From Pollenia angustigena (taxonomy: Eukaryota; Arthropoda; Insecta; Diptera; Polleniidae), in the NCBI GenBank assembly GCA_930367215.1, contig OV884059.1, positions 49,694,957 to 49,758,956 of the forward strand: a DNA stretch of 64,000 bases. The letters run 5' to 3'. Positions 10,848 through 22,384 of this stretch are shown piece by piece. Below the pieces are notes generated by a model. The model was not told where the DNA came from, searched no databases, and worked only from the letters and a program-made list of their open reading frames with translations. Position numbers and translations under genes: made by a program. Each line of letters starts with the position of its first letter. Position 1 is the first letter of the stretch.

Positions 10848-12297
10848 CAAATGCTAAATTTTCTTAAAGATTTGTATAATTTTAATGAATGAATTGAACA
10901 TTAATTAACCTGTAAATTTTATATTTCTTTAAAATGAAATGAAGTTTATATAAAAATAAATTTTATACATACATACTGAGATTTATTTAATAAAAACAGT
11001 AGTTTGACAAAAGTTAGCGATTTTTTAACCAAAATAACAAAAGTCCCTATCTATAAAATATTACATGATAAAAGTTTAAAGCCCTAACCTACAGTTTGCA
11101 AAATATGCAACATTGTCAACTGTCAAAAAAACTTTTAAGTCGCAACCATAATGTGCTTAAGTTGTTTGATTACATGTAAATCATATGAGGCAAACCATAT
11201 TGAACTTAAAGAAAATTTATGTTAAGTTTTATGAAACTGCCATTAGCTTAAGAAAAGTGCAAACCTGATCGCACATTCCGTACGGAATCAAATGTTTTTT
11301 GATTTTGTTTTTTTAAATACATTTGAGAGACTTTGTTAATTTTTGACAGTAGGTTAAGCAAGGCTATGCATATTATGGTTGGGCCTTTAGGTTTAACAAG
11401 AAAAGTAAAATAAAAAGAAATTATAAACAGTTTAAGGCGATAAATAAATTTATCATTTTAAATAGTTTTTTGTAAAATTTAAAAATGTTAGATGTTAATA
11501 ATGGCTAAAGTCGAAATTTCGTGTTTTGAGATTTTAAGGGTTTTTTTTTTAAATGAATTGTGTGTTGTATTGTGAAAGTTAAGATATAAATGCATATAGT
11601 TTTATTAAAAATTATATTTTATACTTGAAACTTAGCAGCGTGAAGAAGATAAAAAGAATATGAAATAAAATTAAAAAGCACTTAAGTCAACTAAAGCCAT
11701 TATTATTTATTGCCACAGCTATATGTTATTAAATACTAAATATAAGTAAAAACAAAAATTATCATTGGAAACATAAAAGGCTATTCAACAGCATTTTCAA
11801 TAAATTTAATTACACATTTAACACACCATTATATGAATAGTTTTCGTTAATTTCCAAAGTGTTGGTCAAAATACCATTAGAATATGATCTGTTTTCATCA
11901 TATTCTAAACACCTATCCAGAATTCAATAGTTGAACTTTGGTTCATCAATTCGTATGCATTCAGCTTTTGCCATTGCTGTTCCAAAACCGTTATTTCTTA
12001 TGTAATAAAATCTACCATTTCTTTTTTAACTTTTTTTTTGTGTTTACAGGGTTGCTATTAGTATACATTTGTATAAACGTATAAATGACAAAATACAATT
12101 ATAGAGATTGACAGAAGTGATAAGTTATATTGTGAAATAGCAATATATAAACTTTTTAATATTAAAAAATGCTAAATAATGCTAAAAAAAAGTTAAAAAA
12201 ATGCTGAAAATAATGCTAAATGCTATTTGAAAAATTCGCTGCTAAATCAAAATAAATAATGCTAAATTTAGCAGTGAAAATGCTAAAAGGGTCACAC
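10848..12297. mobile_element. hAT-like non-autonomous element, left end deleted (U1)
   Basis: Right end contains many copies of AATGCTAAA and ends GGTCACAC. The left end present in U2 and U3 is missing: TTGGTCAAACAAATGCTAAA joins directly. Subterminal AATGCTAAA clusters recur at the ends of the hAT element at 53666-56841, which supports a hAT assignment. The interior has no coding capacity that I recognise. Confidence 0.55.
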
Positions 12298-12564
12298 ATC
12301 ATGTACATGTACATCATATGAAATCCTAAGGGTGCTCAATTAAATATTATATTTTTTGATACCATTGTAATATCAAAGGCATTTTGATAAAATTGCATTT
12401 AAAAAAAGCTCATAGAAGAAATATGGATTTTCCTTAATATATTCTTAATGGAAATATAATAATGTTGGTAAACCTTTTATATATGCTTAAGCACTTATGT
12501 ATGTATGTATATATACTTTGTTTAAAAATTATCATATGGAATTTTCAAACCAAAAGCTTCTTAA

Positions 12565-13063
12565 CCCTAGGATTGTCGGTAACTTTTCACCACAAAGTTC
12601 TCCTATCCTCTTGGGCAGACCACAATTAGAACAGCCAAAAAAAAAAACCAATGAAATAAAAAGTAAATAAATATATTTTTTATTACGCTAGATTATACGA
12701 ATTTATTATATAGTTTTATTATTTCATTATTTTATTTTACATGCAAGTCATCAAATATGTAGTCCTTAATTTAGCACATTGCTTCTTCGCATCTGTCACA
12801 CATATAATTTAAAGAATTCATGTTTCTGTTTTTTTTTTTGTCCAATTTGTAGATATTGCAAGAAATCAAGAAGGTCTGGCTAAGAGGGTAATTTTATAGA
12901 CTTTTACATATAAATAGAATTTCATCCCACATATTTGCTCCAATTAGTTTCATTCGACTCCGCACATATCATTTATAGAATTCTGTTTTTTTGTTATATT
13001 TCGAAAAATATTGCAAGGAAAACCCTAATTTGGTCTGGATAGACCAAGACGGTAATCCTAGGA
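12565..13063. mobile_element. piggyBac-type MITE with TTAA target (U1)
   Basis: TTAA at 12561-12564 is followed by CCCTAGGATT, and the right end AATCCTAGGA is followed by TTAA at 13064-13067. TTAA duplication with CCYT-type ends is the signature of piggyBac. The 499 bp interior is non-coding. Confidence 0.78.
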
Positions 13064-13341
13064 TTAAGTTCCATTAGTTCTACCTTTTGGTACTAGATAC
13101 ATGAACTTTTTTGTTCTTTAGTAAATTAATCTTTATAAAAATACGTTTTTTTTCACAAATTTTTTTCATCAATATTCCCAAATGAACAACCGCTAATCTA
13201 TGATGCTTTTTTAATATTTATATGCCCAGAAATAAAGATGCATTTTTGTGGATGCTAGACAATGGGTAGGTACAAAAGTGTGCAAACCAATAGACAACAA
13301 GCTGATATTAAATCTCATTGTTTTAAAAATTTTCTGTTTAA

Positions 13342-13590
13342 CCCTTGGATTACCATCCAAATTTGCGTTTCACTTGCAATATCTTTCCAATAGTACAAAA
13401 AATCAAAAAACCAGGTACGTGAATTCTATAAATGATATGTTCTGAATGGAATGAAATCTATTTGTAATCGATCGGAGCAAAATTGTGCGGTGAAATTCCA
13501 TTTTTATTTATACATCTAATATTTTGTTTAATTCGACCTTTAAAATGTATAAATAAAAAAACTTTTTTTCCTTTGATCTCGAGGTCCTGG
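13342..13590. mobile_element. Second piggyBac-type MITE fragment, opposite orientation (U1)
   Basis: TTAA at 13338-13341 followed by CCCTTGGATTACC. The next 200 bases match the reverse complement of the right half of the 12565-13063 MITE (shared GAATTCTATAAATGATATG and GGAGCAAA). The two MITEs form a loose inverted pair. The far end is not clear. Copies sit at about 23138-23386 and 28875-29107. The 65-residue MDARQWVGTK frame overlapping it is not a gene. Confidence 0.6.
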
Positions 13591-14201
13591 TGTAATGTAA
13601 TGTAGGATGTAGGAGTGGCAGGATCGCCATGTAATGTGTAAACTATGCGTGTTGGTGTATTTAGTTCCCTATAGCCCTTGGTTATTTTTGTAGTTGTCAG
13701 GGTTTCAGCTGATTTGCAAGGCGTTCAAAGGAACTGCCGAATTAGTGTGAGGCTTTAATTAAACACAAGGCAGGTTGTTGCCGAATTAGTGTGATAATTT
13801 CAAGTCTGCTTTATTTTTGATTTACATGTGCTTAAATACTAAACATGAATTTTTAACTTAGCCTTTCTTACTTATTATACTTATTGATAGAGTTGTAGTT
13901 ATCTTTGTCGATATTATGGGCATATGCATAATCACCCTGATTACAATTGTTTTGACCAATAGGGATGTTTGTGGTTACACCCATTCCTATTAGTCACTCA
14001 ATTTAAATTCTTTATTGAGTAGAATTGTTCGTTTGTTTCTATCATACTCATACCCCAATTAACTTGCATTCCAATCAATGTGAGTCGATTGTAAATGCCG
14101 TTATTTGATCTTGCATAGTTACCCTACACAAAATAGGTTGGCATGTATAGATTTGAGAGTAATTTAAGGGTAGACGGTGGCAACCTATGAGGTACACTAC
14201 A
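13591..14201 (-). repeat. LTR, left copy (3' LTR of minus-strand element)
   Basis: Identical in length to 16882-17492. Starts TGTAATGTAATG and ends GGTACACTACA. On the minus strand it is preceded by the purine-rich GCGGTGAGGGT, a possible polypurine tract (14202-14212 region). Confidence 0.95.
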
Positions 14202-14945
14202 CCCTCACCGCTAAGAGAAAAATTAGGGGATTGATTTTTCTTGATATATTCATAGTACCGACAATATTTGTAAAATAGTTCTTAATTTCTATTTATATAT
14301 GCTATGGTTTTACAAAGTAGTTCTTAGTATAGTTTTATGATTTTACAATTTTTATTAAATACGTTATAGTAATTCTTATTGTAGTATTTAATTCTTATTG
14401 TAGTATTTAATATTTTTATAATTTTATAATTTTAAACATATTATTCTTGTAATTTTTAATGTATATTGTGTACTTAATAATTATTTCTTAAGTCTATATA
14501 TGGTTTTATATGTTTATTAATTAATTTATTAATTACAATATTTTAATTGATATTTAGTTTAAAATATATGTGTGTATATGTATCTATGGAAGTGTGTTTT
14601 TATTTTTTTTTTGTTTGTGTATTGTGGTTTTAATGAATTGTTGTGAAATTATTTTAGTGTCTTGTTGTTTTTTTAATTACTGTGTTTTACTCCCCTTTGT
14701 TCTTTACTTTCTGTAATGTCCGTGGCATGGTATCATGTTCGTTTTTTTTATATTTTGTTATTACTTTTAGTAATACTAGTTTGTTTACGTTTGGTTTTTA
14801 AAGAGTTATTGTTACTGTCTTGGTTTTATTTGCTGTTAATTTGTCATTCTCTAAATGAAATACATTTTGATATACATATTATGTTATTAATTCTGATTTT
14901 GCATATTCATCAGTATTGTTTAAGTGCAAGTCATTTAGAATTTGT

Positions 14946-15926
14946 TCAAAAACGTTCGTCATTGTTTACTTTTGTGTAACCTAATATGTCGTAATTCTTA
15001 AGTGGGTCAGTGTGCAGTTCAATGCCCTGTAAAATTATTTCTTTGTTCGTTTTGTTTAATGTGTCAGTAGGTTGGGATTGTAATTTGACGAAAATTAGTT
15101 CAAGTGTGTCAAAATTTGGTGTTGTGTTGTATAAGTATGTAAAATACGGCATCCAAGTGTCTCATTCATCGTTGGTGGCATTTATTTAGTAATCTTTGGA
15201 TTCTTTCAAGTGAGCTGATTGTTTGGTGATAGTAGGCTGTAGAAAATACTTGTTCAATCAATTTCAATGTTTCATTAGAGCATTGTATCTTAATATTCTT
15301 AGTTGAGGACTTTTGTAATTTGTTACTATTTTTGCATATGCTTCTTTCAATTATTGTCATGTTCATATCTTAAATATTCCTTCATTCTTCGATATCGCTA
15401 GTTCTCTTAAATATTCCTTCACTCTTTTTAGATATCAGTTTCCTCAGAATCGAATCTAGTTTCGCTGAGTTATCGCTGAATCTTGCATGCATTTTATTAT
15501 TGTTCTTGGCATGTAACTTCTTCATAATCGAATCTGGTTTCGATGAATTATCGTTACATCCTTTATTCATATAATTATCATTTGGGTACGTGACTTCTTC
15601 ATTATCGAATCTTGTTTCGATGAATTATCATCACGTCCTATGTGCACAGTATTATCTTCAATTCTTATATCGACGTCTTCTCAAATTTATTCAATTGCAA
15701 TTTCTTTATATTTTTAACTCATTAATGAATCTACATTCCCATATTCGAAGTTGATCAGACTCCTAAGAGATGCATTTTCCCATATTTTTCGTTTCGCGTG
15801 CGTTTTATACATTCCTATTCTCTCATTGTTATTCTTATTTGCCTCATTACTTGTCATATTATGTGCCTCTTTATTTTGATTGTTCTTTGCCCTTGTAGTT
15901 ACTAGTGTCTTCTTTTTCTTTTTCAT
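14946..15926 (-). pseudogene. Decayed gag-like region of the non-autonomous LTR element
   Basis: Four consecutive minus-strand open segments (15926-15714, 15570-15382, 15366-15166, 15152-14946) follow each other with short gaps. The second and third share a frame and are separated by a TGA and a TAA; the first and fourth are in another frame. They are charged and Asn/Lys-rich, with two similar blocks of the form DNS.KxDSIxxKL. No zinc knuckle, protease or polymerase motif is visible. Position after the primer site suggests gag, but I do not recognise the protein. The hydrophobic plus-strand frame at 14716-14979 is antisense shadow. Confidence 0.4.
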
Positions 15927-16474
15927 AATTTTCTACCTGTATCATCTGCTTAAGTTTTTCTGAGTTTATTTATTCTGTTCATGTTTTCATGTGTATCTTT
16001 GCATGAGTTGTATGGTTGTTAGTGAAAGAGTTGTTCTATTAGTTATGTCAGTTAATTCGTTGTCTTTTTACGTTTTTATTTTTGAGTAAAGATGTGTCTT
16101 CTCTGTTTTGTTTATTTCGCTCTTGTTGTCGTCTTCCGCCTGGTAGGTTTTGTCCCATTATTAGATATGGTCGAACTGTATGGATCGTTTGACATCATTG
16201 GTTGTATTCCTTCTTCCATCGCGCTTGTGCCATGAGATAATGGAGCCATTGTGGTATGTATGCATGTATAAGTGTAATGTATGTTAATATTATTTTTCTA
16301 GTTTTTGCAAACTACGTATTTTAGCTAAGAATAACATATTCAAAAACTTTCCATCTTTTCTCAAATAAATTTGTATATACGTGTTATTTAAAGATTTAAT
16401 TTTTCTAATTTCTATTTTTGTAAATATTTTTATTTATTATGTTAAATTTTATTTTATAAATTTTTGTTTTAATA

Positions 16475-16765
16475 TTTGTAGAGTTTTTTTTCTTTTTTTT
16501 TTTTTTTTTTTTGAATACAAAAATATTAATTAATGCTTAGATAAAAATGTTTAGATAATTGTAACAAAGAATTATTTAAAATTGCTTTTTCTATATATTT
16601 AAAATTTTTTTTTTTTTATAACAAACCCTTTTTGTAATATTTTGAGAAAATTTTTTTTTTTTTTTTTATTTTTTTAGTAAATTTATGAGCCATTTTGTTT
16701 CTACAAATATTATTTAAAAAAAAAATTTTTTTTTTTTTTTATAAATTTTATTTAATTTTGAATTT
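16475..16765. repeat. Poly-T tracts in the leader of the non-autonomous LTR element
   Basis: Four runs of 9-20 T lie within about 290 bp, plus one A9-T15 junction near 16715-16740. On the minus (sense) strand these are A-rich leader sequence between the primer site and the gag-like region. Confidence 0.7.
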
Positions 16766-16868
16766 GTTTCCGTATGAATATATTTTTTTTAGAGGATTGG
16801 TCCTAGTTTGGCAGGATAATTAATTTTTCCCAGCCTGGCAGGATTATTAATTTATTAAGGTCCGAGTG

Positions 16869-16881
16869 GGCAGGATCGCCA
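16869..16881 (-). promoter_or_regulatory. Primer binding site of the non-autonomous LTR element
   Basis: On the minus strand the bases next to the LTR read TGGCGATCCTGCC. They start with TGG as expected for pairing to the CCA end of a tRNA, and there is no spacer. This sets the element's orientation. The tRNA is not identified. Confidence 0.65.
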
Positions 16882-17492
16882 TGTAATGTAATGTAGGATG
16901 TAGGAGTGGCAGGATCGCCATGTAATGTGTAAACTATGCGTGTTGGTGTATTTAGTTCCCTATAGCCCTTGGTTATTTTTGTAGCTGTCAGGGTTTCAGC
17001 TGATTTGCAAGGCGTTCAAAGGAACTGCCGAATTAGTGTGAGGCTTTAATTAAACACAAGGCAGGTTGTTGCCGAATTAGTGTGATAATTTCAAGTCTGC
17101 TTTATTTTTGATTTACATGTGCTTAAATACTAAACATGAATTTTTAACTTAGCCTTTCTTACTTATTATACTTATTGATAGAGTTGTAGTTATCTTTGTC
17201 GATATTATGGGCATATGCATAATCACCCTGATTACAATTGTTTTGACCAATAGGGATGTTTGTGGTTACACCCATTCCTATTAGTCACTCAATTTAAATT
17301 CTTTATTGAGTAGAATTGTTCGTTTGTTTCTATCATACTCATACCCCAATTAACTTGCATTCCAATCAATGTGAGTCGATTGTAAATGCCGTTATTTGAT
17401 CTTGCATAGTTACCCTACACAAAATAGGTTGGCATGTATAGATTTGAGAGTAATTTAAGGGTAGACGGTGGCAACCTATGAGGTACACTACA
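16882..17492 (-). repeat. LTR, right copy (5' LTR of minus-strand element)
   Basis: Identical in length to 13591-14201 with one base difference seen. On the minus strand this is the promoter-bearing 5' LTR, directly followed by the primer site. Confidence 0.95.
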
Positions 17493-17496
17493 CTGG

Positions 17497-17670
17497 TTTT
17501 TATTATTAATTATTTTAATTTAACAATATTTTTTTTTGCCAATATTTCGTTTTTCTTTGAAAAACATCTTCTGGGCTAGGTATAATCTAGAAATAACAAG
17601 TAACAAAAAAGAATACATAAATGTATAAGTACAAAATTTTTTAAACATATTTTTATAAAACACGTATGTA
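17497..17670 (-). repeat. Penelope-like 3' tail segment (U1)
   Basis: In reverse sense this reads CAGAAGATG...CGAAATATTGGC followed by an A-rich run and ACCAGGACCTCGAGATC, the last part being split off by the LTR insertion (13574-13590). It matches the layout of the tails at 43820-43866/44207-44240 and 61551-61614. It lies directly upstream of the gypsy LTR; in U3 the rest of the Penelope element is found on the other side of that gypsy element. Confidence 0.6.
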
Positions 17671-17967
17671 TGTAAAGCGAGTGTCAGGTGTGAAGCTGTC
17701 AAGTTGGCATAATGTCAGTTGGTGTTAAGGATTGAGTATTTCTCGGTCAGCAATGAGAGGGCAGTAGTCAGTTGAACTTTAAGTTGATCAGTCGTTAAGT
17801 TGTCGCCCGTTTATGTTGATTGTCAGATTTGTGTTAATATCTAATTTACCTTGAACTTTTACCTCACTTTCATACATCTAATTAAATCCTAATTGTATTT
17901 CGTGATAAATAAATTAAATAATCATAAAACTATTATTGATATTTGTGTTTGAATTCACAATATTACA
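17671..17967 (+). repeat. Gypsy 5' LTR (U1)
   Basis: 297 bp, from TGTAAAGCGAGTG to CAATATTACA, preceded by TGTA. By eye it is identical to the U2 LTR and differs from the U3 5' LTR at two sites near its end. Confidence 0.93.
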
Positions 17968-18106
17968 TTAGGGGGCTCAACCGTAAAACAAAAAAAAAAA
18001 AAAACAATTTAAAAACGAATAAAAAAAAATTTACCGTGTTATTGTTTAATCTTCTCCTAAAACCCCGTTAGTTGTAGCAACAAATAACATTTATAAAGTA
18101 AATCAA

Positions 18107-18955
18107 GTGCATTTATTTTGGGGAATAAAGATCCATCAGTGTTTTAACAAACAAAAAATAATTTGTATGAAACGTTGTTTAATGAGAGCTAATGCAAAAA
18201 AACAAAAACCAGTGACTTCGAAAACTCATAATACAAGAGCGTATGCAAAATATATAAGGCAAAAAGAAGTAGAACAACGAAGTAATAAAACAGAAGTAAA
18301 AAATTACCTTGAGTTAATAAAGTTGTCAAAAAAAGAAGAAAATATTAGTGGTGAAAATACCGAATTAAATGAGTTAATAAGGCTTTTTATGTTGAATATG
18401 CAAAAAGATGAAAGTGAAAAAAACAAAGCAAATGTTTCTATTGAGTGTTTTGGTAAAATTGTTCCTGATTTTGATGGTGTAACTATGGGTGTTGAACAAT
18501 GGTTCGAGAACTTTGACAAAAATGCTGAGGCATATGAACTAAATTAGAAACAAAAATATGTCCATGCTAGAAACAAAATGACCGGAGCTGCGAAATTGTT
18601 TTTAGAGGCCGTCAGTGTTTGTGATTATGCTACTTTAAAGTCAATTTTAACAAAAGAATTTTATAAAACATATAGTAGTGCAGAAATACATAAACAACTA
18701 TCAAACCGCAAAAAGTTAGAAAGTGAATCGTTTCATGAATATGTTTTACATATGAGAAAACTTGCTACAGCCGGTAATGTAGAAGACATTTCGGTGATAC
18801 GGTATATTGTAGATGGGTTACGGATCAAACCTGAACTTAAGTATCCTTTTTACAGTGCAAAATCGTATAGTGACCTTCGTAAACAATATTCGTTATATGA
18901 GCGTATAAAGCCCAATGAAACTATATATGCTGGAGCCGTTTGCAAGAAAAATTAA
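18107..18955 (+). pseudogene. gag: Gag (U1), interrupted by an in-frame TAG
   Basis: An open frame of 146 codons ends at a TAG (18545-18547), and the same frame continues after it as 125 codons beginning MTGAAKLFLEAVS and ending at TAA (18953-18955). The second part has the retrotransposon Gag capsid pattern (FHEYVLHMRKLA, then IRYIVDGLR). The frame would go on past the TAA to a first CCHC knuckle, CFNCGSTDH, before breaking in an A-run of 11 at 19010-19020. The start is uncertain: 18107 is the first Met-like codon, and an ATG at about 18167 is also possible. Confidence 0.82.
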
Positions 18956-19020
18956 AATAAGTTTAGTGTTAAAAAAGAACATTGTTTTAACTGTGGATCA
19001 ACTGATCACAAAAAAAAAAA

Positions 19021-19455
19021 GACTGTAACGAACAAACCAAATGTTTTTTCTGTAACAAAACAGGTCATATATCAAAAAATTGTAATCTTAAAAATCAGAA
19101 AAGTCGTGTAAATATGAATGTGAATGTCGTAATTGATAAAAAACGTTTAAAGACAATTTATTTTGAAAATAAGCAAATTGACTGTTTAATCGATACGGGT
19201 TCAGACGTAACCCTAATGAAAGAAAGTATATATATACAGAATTTCGAACATGTTGAATTAAAACAAAGTACATCTTTATTTTTCGGTCTCGGAAATTTTT
19301 CAACAGATCCGCTTGGTACCATAAACGGCACAGTGTGTATCGATTCTGTTAAAACAAATCACAATTTTCTCGTTGTATCGGTATCGATTAAAATGGATAA
19401 TCATTCAGGAAAGCAAATTTCGATCTACCAAATGTTAAAATACAATTTGGTTTAA
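19021..19455 (+). pseudogene. pol: Nucleocapsid/protease start of pol (U1), cut at the tandem junction
   Basis: Second zinc knuckle CFFCNKTGHISKNC (about 19039-19083), followed by an aspartic protease with CLIDTGSDVTLM at about 19180-19215. The frame crosses the breakpoint at 19382 and ends in unrelated unit sequence at 19455, so the protease lacks its C-terminal half and cannot work. Confidence 0.88.
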
Positions 19456-19474
19456 GGATTGATGTTTGACTAGT

Positions 19475-19728
19475 GACGTCAGCAGTCGTCGATGGCTGCG
19501 AGTGTAAGACGGCAAATCCATCTGAGGAGATCGAGTGGTTGCGATCGAAACATGTCATGGTAACCTGCCGGCCAGGGTTCGAGCCCGAGCCACGTCAAGA
19601 ATGAAAGATTATCAATAACAATTTTAATTAATTTTCATGTTGTAAAATTCCTTTCTTCACAAAAATAATTTAATAAAAATTAAATTTCATGAACTTAAGC
19701 CTAATTAAAAATATTAAAAATTTGGATT
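19475..19728 (+). mobile_element. tRNA-derived SINE in U2
   Basis: Copy of the U1 SINE carried in the second tandem unit, with the same box-B and tail. No independent target duplication was seen, as expected for a copy made by segmental duplication. Confidence 0.72.
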
Positions 19729-20598
19729 AAATTTGGAAATTCTAAAAAGTGTATGAAAATGGATTTTTCGTCCTTAAAAACCGCATGATACAGGTATGGC
19801 TAGACCAAATTCAATTTGTTTGCTTTCATGAATATTTTGGAAAACTAACTATTTTGAAAAATCTGGTGCCCGAAATTCATTTTTGACCTATGGTTTCTTT
19901 AGAAAAGTTTCTTGGAATGACTTATATAACAAGAATCGCGATGTGCTTTAGACGTGAAAAAATGTTATCCACCCTATTATTATGTATAATTAATGATTTT
20001 TTTGCTGTCTAAACTTTACATGAACAAATGACTTTTAAATACCTTTTGTTATTGTTGGTTTAAATTTTTGGTAAAAAAAAAAGATTTAGTACTATTGGGG
20101 CCGAAAAAGTACGATTTTAAAAGTTCGTTGATACGATATTGGTTTTCTCATTTATCATCCCTGATGGCAACACAAATATTAAAAACAGCAGTTGAAGTAA
20201 AAAAGTAAATTTCTCTTAAATTTCGAAAATCATAGAGAATAATTTAAAAGAGTGCCGAAATATGGGTTCGAATCAGCGTTGCCAGAAAATCTTCATTTGG
20301 CGAAAAAATTTTATTTTGAAAAGAGCAAAAAAGTAAAAATTATTAATTTTTTAAAAGAAAATACTTCTGATTATGGAAACGTAATTGCCGTATTTATACA
20401 AAATTAGATTGCAGGGTTAAATTGTATTTTTAGTAATATTTTCCATAAAATTCTTTCTAAAAATACATTTTGAATTTCTAAAAGTCCATCTAAATAAAGA
20501 AGTTTCATCGAAAATAATTAAATTCTAATACATATTAGAGATGTATAAATTTTGGTCAAACAAATTTTAGTTAGGGAGCTATGAAGCTCATACATCAT

Positions 20599-22117
20599 CA
20601 GTGTGACCACAACTAAAAGAAAATTTGATGCTAAATGGGGATTAAAACAATGCTAAAAATAAAATTTTAAAATGCTAAATTTTCTTAAAGATTTGTATAA
20701 TTTTAATGAATGAATTGAACATTAATTAACCTGTAAATTTTATATTTCTTTAAAATGAAATGAAGTTTATATAAAAATAAATTTTATACATACATACTGA
20801 GATTTATTTAATAAAAACAGTAGTTTGACAAAAGTTAGCGATTTTTTAACCAAAATAACAAAAGTCCCTATCTATAAAATATTACATGATAAAAGTTTAA
20901 AGCCCTAACCTACAGTTTGCAAAATATGCAACATTGTCAACTGTCAAAAAAACTTTTAAGTCGCAACCATAATGTGCTTAAGTTGTTTGATTACATGTAA
21001 ATCATATGAGGCAAACCATATTGAACTTATAGAAAATTTATGTTAAGTTTTATGAAACTGCCATTAGCTTAAGAAAAGTGCAAACCTGATCGCACATTCC
21101 GTACGGAATCAAATGTTTTTTGATTTTGTTTTTTTAAATACATTTGAGAGACTTTGTTAATTTTTGACAGTAGGTTAAGCAAGGCTATGAATATTATGGT
21201 TGGACCTTTAGGTTTAACAAGAAAAGTAAAATAAAAAGAAATTATAAACAGTTTAAGGCGATAAATAAATTTATCATTTTAAATAGTTTTTTGTAAAATT
21301 TAAAAATGTTAGATGTTAATAATGGCTAAAGTCGAAATTTCGTGTTTTGAGATTTTAAGGGTTTTTTTTTAAATGAATTGTGTGTTGTATTGTGAAAGTT
21401 AAGATATAAATGCATATAGTTTTATTAAAAATTATATTTTATACTTGAAACTTAGCAGCGTGAAGAAGATAATAAGAATATGAAATAAAATTAAAAAGCA
21501 CTTAAGTCAACTAAAGCCATTATTATTTATTGCCACAGCTATATGTTATTAAATACTAAATATAAGTAAAAATAAAAATTATCATTGGAAACATAAAAGG
21601 CTATTCAACAGCATTTTCAATAAATTTAATTACACATTTAACACACCATTATATGAATAGTTTTCGTTAATTTCCAAAGTGTTGGTCAAAATACCATTAG
21701 AATATGATCTGTTTTCATCATATTCTAAACACCTATCCAGAATTCAATAGTTGAACTTTGGTTCATCAATTCGTATGCATTCAGCTTTTGCCATTGCTGT
21801 TCCAAAACCGTTATTTCTTATGTAATAAAATCTACCATTTCTTTTTTAACTTTTTTTTTGTGTTTACAGGGTTGCTATTAGTATACATTTGTATAAACGT
21901 ATAAATGACAAAATACAATTATAGAGATTGACAGAAGTGATAAGTTATATTGTTTAATAGCAATATATAAACTTTTTAAGATTAAAAAATGCTAAATAAT
22001 GCTAAAAAAAAGTTAAAAAAATGCTGAAAATAATGCTAAATGCTATTTGAAAAATTCGCTGCTAAATCAAAATAAATAATGCTAAATTTAGCAGTGAAAA
22101 TGCTAAAAGGGTCACAC
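20599..22117. mobile_element. hAT-like non-autonomous element (U2)
   Basis: Left end CAGTGTGACCACAACTAA followed by GATGCTAAATG and AATGCTAAA repeats. Right end is rich in AATGCTAAA and closes with GGGTCACAC. GTGTGACC is inverted between the ends. No clean 8 bp duplication was found, so exact limits are uncertain. The interior of about 1.5 kb is non-coding; it could hold other nested debris. Confidence 0.55.
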
Positions 22118-22384
22118 ATCATGTACATGTACATCATATGAAATCCTAAGGGTGCTCAATTAAATATTATATTTTTTGATACCATTGTAATATCAAAGGC
22201 ATTTTGATAAAATTGCATTTAAAAAAAGCTCATTGAAGAAATATGGATTTTCCTTAATATATTCTTAATGGAAATATAATAATGTTGGTAAACCTTTTAT
22301 ATATGCTTAAGCACTTATGTATGTATGTATATATACTTTGTTTAAAAATTATCATATGGAATTTTCAAACCAAAAGCTTCTTAA

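Larger units (their letters stand above)
13591..17492 (-). mobile_element. Non-autonomous LTR retrotransposon inserted in U1
   Basis: 611 bp direct repeats at both ends begin TG and end CA. By eye they differ at one base (TAGTTGTC against TAGCTGTC). The target CTGG is duplicated at 13587-13590 and 17493-17496, the 4 bp size typical of Ty3/gypsy. U2 and U3 have the empty site (TCCTGGTTTTTATT). A TGG-type primer site adjoins the right LTR on the minus strand, so transcription should run right to left. The 2.68 kb interior has no reverse transcriptase, protease or integrase, only decayed frames. It would need enzymes in trans. With near-identical LTRs it is the youngest large insertion seen. Confidence 0.93.
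9670..19382. repeat. Tandem unit U1 (with extra LTR element)
   Basis: First of three head-to-tail units. It begins at ATCGATTAAAATGG and ends inside the protease region of a gypsy element at GTTGTATCGG. Without the 3.9 kb insertion at 13591-17492 it is about 5.8 kb, close to U2. The left breakpoint adjoins ACATGTAAA, unlike the element-internal sequence that precedes U2 and U3, so this is the outer edge of the array. U1 lacks about 120 bp near 10848 that U2 and U3 both have. Confidence 0.9.
17671..19382 (+). mobile_element. Gypsy element, truncated copy in U1
   Basis: Has the 5' LTR, leader, gag and the first part of protease, then stops at the tandem junction. No 3' LTR follows. The TGTA target upstream is the same as in U3, so this is a duplicated fragment, not a separate insertion. 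Confidence 0.92.

Noticed and set aside
13248..13445. 65-residue open frame MDARQWVGTK..., repeated identically at 23044 and 28781
   Set aside because: Identity only reflects the tandem units. It overlaps a piggyBac-type MITE end and shows no protein features.
14716..14979. 87-residue leucine-rich, membrane-like open frame
   Set aside because: Antisense to the gag-like region of the minus-strand LTR element in T-rich DNA; T-rich sequence gives Leu/Phe/Ile by chance.
15430..15640. CRISPR-like spaced repeats
   Set aside because: Only three imperfect units with unequal spacing in a eukaryotic transposon.
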